The position numbers and the translations under genes are program-made. A DNA stretch of 5,647 nt from an uncultured Anaerolineaceae bacterium (GTDB lineage Bacteria; Chloroflexota; Anaerolineae; Anaerolineales; Anaerolineaceae). The stretch spans positions 1 to 5,647 of the forward strand of contig CALESS010000351.1 of the NCBI GenBank assembly GCA_937907495.1. The letters run 5' to 3'. Positions 1 to 5,647 of this stretch are shown in pieces. Under the pieces are notes generated by a model. The model did no database searches. It was not told where the DNA came from and saw only the letters and a program-made list of their open reading frames with translations. Within the stretch, counting starts at the first letter, position 1; each line of letters opens with the position of its first letter.

Positions 1-2157
1 TATCAATGGGACGTAAAGGATTGGTTAAAGCCAGATGGGGAGAATGAATTGGTTTTCTATTTCCACTCTCCGGTCCAGTACATCAGCAAGGAACAAAGTC
101 GGCGCCCCATGGCAGGGGTCTCCCAGGCGATCCCCGGCGGGCCGCATTTGCGTAAAGCGCCCTGTCAATTTGGATGGGACTGGGGCCCGCAGCTGCCTCC
201 GATCGGAATCTGGAAAGACATCCGGTTGGAAGGATACCAGTCTGCCAGGTTGGGGGAGGTACATCTGCGCCAGGAACATGTGCCGGGAAAAGTAACCGTT
301 GAAGCTAAAGTCAAAATCGAGCGATGGAGGGATGTTCCGCTGTCCGTGGAAATGCGGATCACCGCTCCGGATGGGGATGTGAGGCAGGAAAGGCTTGATA
401 TTGGCGGCGATAGTCAGACAGTATTTCGTATAGCCATTCCAGAGCCAACATTATGGTGGCCGAATGGCTATGGAGAGCAACCGCTTTACCAGGTGCAGAT
501 TGCCCTCCACCAGGACGAACACAGCCTGGATGTGTGCCACAAACAGATCGGCTTGCGGACGATTGAACTCCGGCAGGAGCCGGATGCGTGGGGCCGGTCG
601 TTTGCCTTTGTGGTAAACGGGGTGGCGATCTTTGCCAAAGGTTCCAACTGGATCCCTGCGGACTCCTTCCCCACCCGGCTCACAAAGGATGGGCTGGAGG
701 GATTGATCCGCTCGGCGGTCGCCACACACCACAATATGCTGCGAGTGTGGGGCGGCGGATATTATGAAGATGAAAACTTCTATGACCTGTGCGATCAATA
801 CGGTATTTTGGTCTGGCAGGAATTTATCTTCTCTTGTAGCATCTACCCGTTGGATGACCCGGTATTTCTGGAAAACGTGCACGCAGAGGTGGTAGAGAAT
901 GTTCGCCGCTTACGTCACCGTGCCAGCCTGGCTTTGTGGTGCGGAAATAATGAAATGGAATGGGGCTGGGTGGATTGGGGCTGGAAAGGCCCCGAGTTTC
1001 AGGAAATGAAAACTGCTTACGACCGCTTCTTCCATCATACCTTGCCCGCCTGGTGCAGCGCGGAGGACCCCGATCACACCTACTGGCCCAGCTCACCATC
1101 TTCAGATACGCCGTTTGAAAATCCAAACGGGCAGCAACAGGGAGACGCTCATTACTGGGATGTGTGGCATGGACGGAAGCCCTTCACGGCTTACCGCCGG
1201 CAATTCCCGCGCTTCATGAGTGAGTTTGGTTTCCAGGCGCTGCCCCCCCTGGCTACCATCCGCACATACGCAGAGCCTGCGGAATGGAACATGACCTCCT
1301 ATATCATGGAGCGGCATCAGAAGAATGATAGCGGAAATTCGCTGATGGTGGGGCAGATGTTGGATACGTTCCGCCTGCCCAAAGATTTTGAATCACTGGT
1401 GTACTTGAGTATGATATTGCAAGCGGAGGGTATCCGCTACGGGGTGGAGCATTGGCGGCGGTTTCCAGAACGGGTGGCGGGAACATTGTACTGGCAGTTG
1501 AATGATTGCTGGCCGGTTGCTTCGTGGTCGAGCCTGGATTACTTTGGCCGCTGGAAGGCTTTGCACTACGCCGCCCGGCGATTCTATGCGCCCTTGCTGC
1601 TCTCGATAGAAGATCATTCAACCGAACAAGCCGTGTTTGTCACCAACGAAGCGCGGGAAAAGTGGTCGGGCAAGGTCAAATGGTATTTGGAGGATTTTGA
1701 AGGCGGCGTAGTGTCCCAGGGAGAGGAACCGGTTGAGGTGGCAGCACAATCTGTCGCTGAGGTCTGCCGCTTGGACTTTTCCGGGAACCTCCATTACGAA
1801 AACCAGCGCAGCCTTGTCTTCATCGCCGAGCTTTGGCGGGAGGATCATTTTATCAGCCGCCAGACTGCCGCCTTTGCGCCGCTCAAACATCTGACTCTTC
1901 AAGATCCGAAGATCCAGGCCTCCATTTCTGAGGACAGGGGAGAACTGGTCATTGAGCTGGTGGCAAGCTCGCTGGCGCTATTGGTGGAAATCTCGTTGGA
2001 AGGTGTGGATGTGGTCTTTAGCGATAACTACTTCAACCTGCCCGCCCGCCGGGACGTGAAGATTTTCTGCCCAAAGCCCGAAGGATGGAGCCTGGAGCAG
2101 GCACAATCTGCGATCCGCCTGTGCAGTGTATATGACTCGTATTCGCATCCTGCGTAA
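1..2157 (+). CDS. Beta-mannosidase, glycoside hydrolase family 2 (5' partial)
   Basis: Predicted exo-acting beta-mannosidase (EC 3.2.1.25), a retaining enzyme that removes terminal beta-mannose from oligosaccharides. The frame is open from base 1, so the true start lies upstream; the family is usually about 820-850 residues and 718 codons are present, so roughly 100-130 N-terminal residues are missing. Numbering from the first codon, the end of the sugar-binding jelly-roll domain carries the family signature CQFGWDWGP (about 55-63). An Ig-like domain follows, then the TIM barrel, with FAKGSNWIP (211-219), LRVWGGGYYE (from 247) and LVWQEF (from 271). The acid/base is Glu318 in WCGNNEMEW and the nucleophile is Glu408 in FMSEFGFQ. 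YWQLNDCWPVASWSS (from 497) closes the barrel, and C-terminal beta domains complete the protein. The frame is intact, and further in-frame stops TAA and TAG follow at 2164-2169. The GH3 gene begins 37 bases downstream, consistent with one transcript. The family call is firm; exact substrate and cell location cannot be read because the N-terminus is absent. Confidence 0.95.
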   Translation, partial: YQWDVKDWLKPDGENELVFYFHSPVQYISKEQSRRPMAGVSQAIPGGPHLRKAPCQFGWDWGPQLPPIGIWKDIRLEGYQSARLGEVHLRQEHVPGKVTVEAKVKIERWRDVPLSVEMRITAPDGDVRQERLDIGGDSQTVFRIAIPEPTLWWPNGYGEQPLYQVQIALHQDEHSLDVCHKQIGLRTIELRQEPDAWGRSFAFVVNGVAIFAKGSNWIPADSFPTRLTKDGLEGLIRSAVATHHNMLRVWGGGYYEDENFYDLCDQYGILVWQEFIFSCSIYPLDDPVFLENVHAEVVENVRRLRHRASLALWCGNNEMEWGWVDWGWKGPEFQEMKTAYDRFFHHTLPAWCSAEDPDHTYWPSSPSSDTPFENPNGQQQGDAHYWDVWHGRKPFTAYRRQFPRFMSEFGFQALPPLATIRTYAEPAEWNMTSYIMERHQKNDSGNSLMVGQMLDTFRLPKDFESLVYLSMILQAEGIRYGVEHWRRFPERVAGTLYWQLNDCWPVASWSSLDYFGRWKALHYAARRFYAPLLLSIEDHSTEQAVFVTNEAREKWSGKVKWYLEDFEGGVVSQGEEPVEVAAQSVAEVCRLDFSGNLHYENQRSLVFIAELWREDHFISRQTAAFAPLKHLTLQDPKIQASISEDRGELVIELVASSLALLVEISLEGVDVVFSDNYFNLPARRDVKIFCPKPEGWSLEQAQSAIRLCSVYDSYSHPA

Positions 2158-2185
2158 ATAAATTAATAGTGTTCGTCTGGAAAAT

Positions 2186-2189
2186 GGAG
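2186..2189 (+). promoter_or_regulatory. Ribosome binding site of the GH3 gene
   Basis: GGAG lies five bases before the ATG at 2195. Two in-frame GTG codons (2189 and 2192) sit directly before that ATG. The GTG at 2189 overlaps this site and the one at 2192 is only two bases past it, so the spacing favours the ATG as start. Confidence 0.6.
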
Positions 2190-2194
2190 TGGTG

Positions 2195-4474
2195 ATGAAG
2201 ACAATCGAAGAATTTATCCAAGCCATGACGTTGGAAGAGAAAGCTGGCTTATGCACCGGTGCAAGTGCCTGGACAACAACCGCGATCGAGCGCCTGGGTT
2301 TGCCGGCGCTAACCGTATCGGATGGGCCGCATGGTGTGCGGCGGGTGGCGAATGAGAACGAAATGGTAGCGGAGAGCCTGCCAGCTACCTGCTTCCCTAC
2401 GGCCTCCTGTATGGCATCCACATGGGATGTGGATTTGATCCACGAATTGGGAGAGGCACTGGCTGAGGAGTGTATTGCCCTGGGGGTGGATGTGGTGCTG
2501 GGGCCAGGGGTAAATATGAAGCGCACGCCGCTGGGCGGGCGAAATTTTGAATATTATTCGGAAGACCCATATCTGGCTGGAGAAATGGCAGCGAGCTTCA
2601 TCAACGGGGTACAAAGCAAAGGTGTTGGTACTTCGCTTAAACATTTTGCCGGGAATAACCAGGAGTATCAGCGCATGGTGATCAGCTCCGAAATTGATGA
2701 GCGAACCCTGCATGAAATTTATCTCCCGGCGTTTGAAACCGCGGTGAAGCAAGCGAAACCGTGGACCGTAATGTGCGCATACAACCAATTAAATGGGGTG
2801 TACTGCGCCGAAAATTATCGGCTGCTGGTGGAAATCCTCAAGAACGATTGGGGATTTGAGGGTTTTGTGGTTTCTGACTGGGGGGCGGTGCATGACCGGG
2901 TTGCTTCCCTGGCGGGTGGTCTGGATCTGGAAATGCCCGGTCCGCGGGAGCGGCGGGTGAAAGCCGTGGTGGAAGCGGTGCAAACCGGGAAACTGGCTGA
3001 ATCGGTGCTGAATGATGCGGTACGGCGTATTCTGCGTATCATTCTGAAAGCCAGCCAGACCGCAAAAGGTGGCTCCTTTGACATTGCCGCACATCATGCG
3101 TTGGCCCGGCGGGTGGCTGCGGCAGGCATGGTGCTGCTCAAGAATAACGGCGTTCTACCTTTGAAAACCCCCGGGAAGATCGCGGTAATTGGGCTCGCAG
3201 CAGAGAAGGCACACTTCCAGGGTGGGGGCAGTTCTCATATTAACCCCACCCGGGTGGATCAGCCTCTCGCAGAGTTGGAAAAGCTTGCGGGCGGTGCCCA
3301 AATCCGTTTCGCCGAGGGTTATAGCGAAGATGCTTGCTTCCACCAGGATTTGATTGATGAGGCAGTGGAGAATGCCAGGTCAGCCGATGTAGCCATCCTG
3401 TATATTGCACTGCCGCCCTCAAAGGAATCAGAGGGGTATGACCGCCCGGATTTGGAACTCACCCGGCAACAGGTGGCTTTAATCCAGGCTGTGGGGGCTG
3501 TTCAACAAAACATGGTACTGGTTCTAAATAATGGAGCACCCGTTGTAATGGGCGCATGGATGGATTTTCCAGCGGCCATTTTGGAAGCCTGGATGATGGG
3601 GCAAGCCGGTGGGGGGGCGATAGCGGACATCTTGTTTGGTAAGGTTAACCCTTCAGGCCGGCTGGCGGAGACTTTTCCGCTGCGGTTGGAGGATACCCCG
3701 GCGTACATAAACTTCCCGGGGGAGAATGGTCAAGTGCGCTATGGAGAAGGGCTTTACATTGGTTACCGTTATTATGATGCCCGCCAGGCAGCGGTCCAAT
3801 ACCCATTCGGCTTTGGGCTGAGCTATACCACATTTGCGTATAGCCAGATGAGTGTATCGGCAGAAACTTTTCAGGATATTGATGGGCTGGTGGTCTCAGT
3901 GGATGTTACCAATACAGGCCAGGTTGCAGGCAGCGAAGTAGTGCAATTGTATGTGCACGATCAGAAATCGAGTTTGGTGCGCCCCCCAAAGGAGTTGAAA
4001 GGATTTGCCAAGGTGGAGCTTCAACCGGGTGAAACAAAAACAATTCAGATCGCATTGGATTTCCGTTCGTTCGCCTATTATGACCCGGCTTACCAACAAT
4101 GGATCACCGAAGATGGGCAATTTGATTTGCTGGTGGGGGCATCGGAACAGGATATTCGCTGCATGCAGACCGTCACCTTGCGATCATCCATGCGTCTGCC
4201 TTCGATGCTTGATCGCCGATCTACATTGCGGGCCTGGCTGGCAGATCCACGCGGCAAAGTGGTTTGCGAGCCGGTCTATCAACAATTCATGGCCCAAATG
4301 GTAGCTTCCATGGGCGGCGGAGCGGTTAGCGAACGAATTGCAATGGAAGCCAATGATTACCTGATGGATATGCCCTTGATGGATGTGCTGTATTTTCAGG
4401 ATCAATTGCTGCCAGCCAGGCCGGAAGAGATTGTGGATGGGCTGCTGACACAAGTTCGGAGCGCAACTGAATAA
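2195..4474 (+). CDS. Beta-glucosidase-type glycoside hydrolase family 3
   Basis: Predicted retaining exo-beta-glucosidase (EC 3.2.1.21 or a related beta-glycosidase) of 759 residues. There is no signal peptide, so it probably acts in the cytoplasm. The N-terminal TIM barrel (about 5-290) shows SDGPHG (Asp43), GGRNFEYYSEDP (Arg116), KHFAGNNQE (Lys149, His150), MCAYNQLNG and the nucleophile Asp228 in VVSDWGAVHD. The alpha/beta sandwich domain starts near MVLLKNNGVLPL (312) and ends near YPFGFGLSYT (about 535). Its SEGYDR motif supplies the likely acid/base, Glu413. A fibronectin III-like domain follows (about 560-640), with NTG..AGSEVVQLYV and LKGFAKVELQPGET. A tail of about 100 residues comes after it. 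No PA14 insertion is seen. The NagZ-type N-acetylglucosaminidase motif is absent, so a glucosidase (or xylosidase) activity fits better. The gene lies 37 bases after the GH2 gene. I chose the ATG at 2195 over GTG at 2189 or 2192 because of Shine-Dalgarno spacing. Substrate linkage (cellobiose, gluco-mannan ends, other beta-glucosides) is not resolved. Confidence 0.95.
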   Translation: MKTIEEFIQAMTLEEKAGLCTGASAWTTTAIERLGLPALTVSDGPHGVRRVANENEMVAESLPATCFPTASCMASTWDVDLIHELGEALAEECIALGVDVVLGPGVNMKRTPLGGRNFEYYSEDPYLAGEMAASFINGVQSKGVGTSLKHFAGNNQEYQRMVISSEIDERTLHEIYLPAFETAVKQAKPWTVMCAYNQLNGVYCAENYRLLVEILKNDWGFEGFVVSDWGAVHDRVASLAGGLDLEMPGPRERRVKAVVEAVQTGKLAESVLNDAVRRILRIILKASQTAKGGSFDIAAHHALARRVAAAGMVLLKNNGVLPLKTPGKIAVIGLAAEKAHFQGGGSSHINPTRVDQPLAELEKLAGGAQIRFAEGYSEDACFHQDLIDEAVENARSADVAILYIALPPSKESEGYDRPDLELTRQQVALIQAVGAVQQNMVLVLNNGAPVVMGAWMDFPAAILEAWMMGQAGGGAIADILFGKVNPSGRLAETFPLRLEDTPAYINFPGENGQVRYGEGLYIGYRYYDARQAAVQYPFGFGLSYTTFAYSQMSVSAETFQDIDGLVVSVDVTNTGQVAGSEVVQLYVHDQKSSLVRPPKELKGFAKVELQPGETKTIQIALDFRSFAYYDPAYQQWITEDGQFDLLVGASEQDIRCMQTVTLRSSMRLPSMLDRRSTLRAWLADPRGKVVCEPVYQQFMAQMVASMGGGAVSERIAMEANDYLMDMPLMDVLYFQDQLLPARPEEIVDGLLTQVRSATE

Positions 4475-4490
4475 TGGGTTTTTCAACCCA
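4475..4490 (+). terminator. Small hairpin after the GH3 stop; weak terminator or intercistronic structure
   Basis: Directly after the GH3 stop codon, TGGGTT (4475-4480) and AACCCA (4485-4490) form a perfect 6-bp stem around a 4-base TTTC loop. The following bases (4491-4506) are AT-rich but T-runs are broken by G and A, so this is at best a weak Rho-independent terminator. It may instead shield the 3' end of upstream message or set different expression levels for the genes on either side. Confidence 0.35.
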
Positions 4491-4515
4491 GATAATTTTG
4501 ATTTTCAAATCTATT

Positions 4516-4522
4516 GAAGAGG
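4516..4522 (+). promoter_or_regulatory. Ribosome binding site of the GH130 gene
   Basis: GAAGAGG ends six bases before the ATG at 4529, which is good Shine-Dalgarno spacing. It overlaps the in-frame TTG at 4514, so that TTG is unlikely to be the start. Confidence 0.65.
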
Positions 4523-4528
4523 TGTTTC

Positions 4529-5515
4529 ATGGCAGTCAAGTTCGAAATCAAGGGTTCTGGGCTGGAGAACCTGCCCTGGGAGGAACGAGATTCTGGATCC
4601 AGCGAAATTGTCTGGCGGTATTCCGGAAATCCTATCATCACCCGCAAGGCTGTGCCGACCGCCAACAGTATCTTTAACAGTGCAGTTGTTCCATATAATG
4701 GTGAATTCGCCGGGGTATTCCGTTGTGATACCATCGCCCGGGAAATGCAAATCCATGCGGGGAGAAGCGCCGACGGAATCCACTGGGAAATTGAACCGGA
4801 ACGCATTCAGTTCCAAAGCGCGGATGAAGAAATCAGCCGCCATGAATATGGATATGACCCGCGGGTATGCTGGCTGGAGGATCGTTATTACGTCACCTGG
4901 TGCAATGGGTATCACGGACCTACGATTGGTGTCGGTTACACCTATGATTTTAAAGAATTTACTCAACTGGAAAATGCGTTTCTGCCCTTCAATCGGAATG
5001 GCGTCCTTTTCCCGCGGCGCATTGGGGGAAAATTTGCCATGCTCAGCCGGCCCAGCGACAATGGACACACACCCTTTGGCGATATTTATTACAGCGAAAG
5101 CCCGGATATGATCCACTGGGGGCATCACCGGCATGTGATGTCGCCGCGAGGAGGCTGGCAATCCACCAAGGTGGGGGCTGGACCAACCCCCATAGAAACC
5201 TCTGAAGGCTGGCTGCTTCTGTATCACGGTGTGTTGACCTCCTGCAATGGCTTTGTGTATAGTTTCGGAGCCGCCCTGTTGGACCTGGAGCAGCCGTGGA
5301 AGATCATTTATCGAACTCGGCCGTATTTACTCCATCCCCGGGAATTATATGAAAATGTGGGTGACGTTCCAAATGTTGTTTTTCCGTGTGCAGCCCTGGT
5401 GGATGCACCTACCGGACGGATGGCGATTTATTATGGCGGGGCGGATACCGTGACGTGCCTGGCATTTACCAGAATTCCTGAATTGATGGATTATCTCCAA
5501 GAAAATTCTCTCTGA
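4529..5515 (+). CDS. Beta-mannoside phosphorylase, glycoside hydrolase family 130 (subfamily 2-like)
   Basis: Predicted inverting phosphorylase of 328 residues, the usual length for the family's single five-bladed beta-propeller domain. It would split a terminal beta-mannosidic bond with phosphate to give alpha-mannose-1-phosphate. Family features in order are [51 protein letters not shown] (proposed catalytic acid Asp110), [22 protein letters not shown] (Arg156, Asn157), [13 protein letters not shown] (Arg174), STKVGAGP (Lys214), YHGV (Tyr232, His233), [10 protein letters not shown] and YYGGADT (Asp306). From memory, Asp110, Arg156 and Arg174 match the catalytic Asp104 and phosphate-binding Arg150 and Arg168 of the gut enzyme Uhgb_MP, with a constant offset of six; this was not aligned by computer. 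That pattern suggests GH130_2, which includes beta-1,4-mannooligosaccharide phosphorylase (EC 2.4.1.319) and mannosyl-N-acetylglucosamine phosphorylase (EC 2.4.1.320). No signal peptide is present, so it should be cytoplasmic. GH2 and GH94 neighbours favour mannan or gluco-mannan oligosaccharides. Phosphorylase rather than hydrolase is likely because the basic phosphate-site residues are kept. Confidence 0.92.
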   Translation: MAVKFEIKGSGLENLPWEERDSGSSEIVWRYSGNPIITRKAVPTANSIFNSAVVPYNGEFAGVFRCDTIAREMQIHAGRSADGIHWEIEPERIQFQSADEEISRHEYGYDPRVCWLEDRYYVTWCNGYHGPTIGVGYTYDFKEFTQLENAFLPFNRNGVLFPRRIGGKFAMLSRPSDNGHTPFGDIYYSESPDMIHWGHHRHVMSPRGGWQSTKVGAGPTPIETSEGWLLLYHGVLTSCNGFVYSFGAALLDLEQPWKIIYRTRPYLLHPRELYENVGDVPNVVFPCAALVDAPTGRMAIYYGGADTVTCLAFTRIPELMDYLQENSL

Positions 5516-5548
5516 ATCTTGTAAGCACCGAAGAGAAAGCGGCAACCG

Positions 5549-5647
5549 ATGAAATTTGGTTATTTTGATGATGAAAACAGAGAATATGTAATTACCCGCC
5601 CGGAGACCCCGCTGCCCTGGATCAACTACCTGGGGATGGAGTCCTAT
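5549..5647 (+). CDS. Cellobiose phosphorylase-like GH94 enzyme, N-terminal fragment (3' partial)
   Basis: Only 33 codons are present, and the frame is open to the window's end. The opening [18 protein letters not shown] followed by PWINYLG is the characteristic N-terminus of family GH94 phosphorylases, which normally run to about 800 residues. Cellobiose phosphorylase (EC 2.4.1.20) converts cellobiose and phosphate to alpha-glucose-1-phosphate and glucose in the cytoplasm. As I recall, cellobiose phosphorylases have WINYLG here while Vibrio chitobiose phosphorylase has WTNYLG, so cellobiose is favoured, but the catalytic domain is not visible and the substrate is uncertain. The start ATG lies 33 bases after the GH130 stop. 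Its Shine-Dalgarno site is weak: GAAGAG at 5530-5535 is 13 bases away. No promoter or hairpin was seen in the gap, so co-transcription with GH130 is likely. Confidence 0.85.
   Translation, partial: MKFGYFDDENREYVITRPETPLPWINYLGMESY

Noticed and set aside
451..882. Minus-strand open frame of 143 codons inside the GH2 gene
   Set aside because: It is wholly antisense to the GH2 catalytic region and shows no domain; treated as a shadow frame.
49..2157. TTG at 49 as the start of the GH2 gene
   Set aside because: The frame is open back to base 1, and the upstream residues (YQWDVKDWLKPDGENE) continue the family's N-terminal domain, so the gene is cut by the window edge.
1978..2526. Minus-strand open frame of 182 codons spanning the GH2-GH3 junction
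   Set aside because: It covers the ends of two real genes and the gap between them, its translation is low-complexity in places and matches no family I know.
4491..4528. Possible promoter in the AT-rich gap before GH130
   Set aside because: TTGATT and TATTGA-like strings occur but are not at a 16-18 base spacing, so no credible -35/-10 pair can be supported.
4608..5111. Second plus-strand open frame of 167 codons within the GH130 gene
   Set aside because: It is an out-of-frame reading of the well-supported GH130 coding sequence and its translation has no family motifs.
4511..5227. Long open frame on the minus strand (238 codons) opposite the GH130 gene
   Set aside because: It lies antisense to a gene with clear family motifs along its whole length, has no recognisable domain, and is best explained as a shadow of the plus-strand codon pattern.
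5516..5548. Possible terminator or promoter between the GH130 and GH94 genes
   Set aside because: No inverted repeat, T-run or spaced promoter boxes are visible in these 33 bases.

Overview
The window holds four consecutive plus-strand genes for intracellular breakdown of beta-linked mannose and glucose oligosaccharides, packed like an operon. In order they are a GH2 beta-mannosidase (5' end cut by the window), a complete GH3 beta-glucosidase-type enzyme, a complete GH130 mannoside phosphorylase, and the first 33 codons of a GH94 cellobiose-phosphorylase-like enzyme (3' end cut by the window). The gaps are only 37, 54 and 33 bases, and no gene lies on the other strand. No stretch longer than 300 bases lacks a gene. 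No RNA gene, mobile element, CRISPR array or long repeat was seen.

How the genes fit together: the set has a hydrolase and a phosphorylase for beta-mannosides (GH2 and GH130), and a hydrolase and a phosphorylase for beta-glucosides (GH3 and GH94). The simplest reading is a cytoplasmic module that finishes off imported gluco-mannan, mannan and cello-oligosaccharides. The phosphorylases would yield mannose-1-phosphate and glucose-1-phosphate and so save ATP. Neither gene with a complete N-terminus has a signal peptide, which agrees with action inside the cell. An alternative is use of the N-glycan core (Man-beta-1,4-GlcNAc), because the GH130 protein looks like the subfamily that includes mannosyl-GlcNAc phosphorylases. 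The sequence alone does not settle the substrate. No transporter, regulator or endo-mannanase is visible, so import and control must be encoded outside the window.

Organism: base composition is moderate, somewhat above 50% GC by eye. The genes are tightly spaced with Shine-Dalgarno sites, so this is a bacterium. The all-cytoplasmic enzyme set with GH130 and GH94 phosphorylases suits an anaerobic carbohydrate fermenter such as Anaerolineae (Chloroflexota) or a Firmicute. This assignment is a weak inference, since no taxonomic marker is present.

The families are well known. I see no evidence of an entirely new system. The points worth a second look are the paired hydrolytic and phosphorolytic design, the unresolved GH130 substrate, the long C-terminal tail of the GH3 protein, and a small hairpin between the GH3 and GH130 genes.
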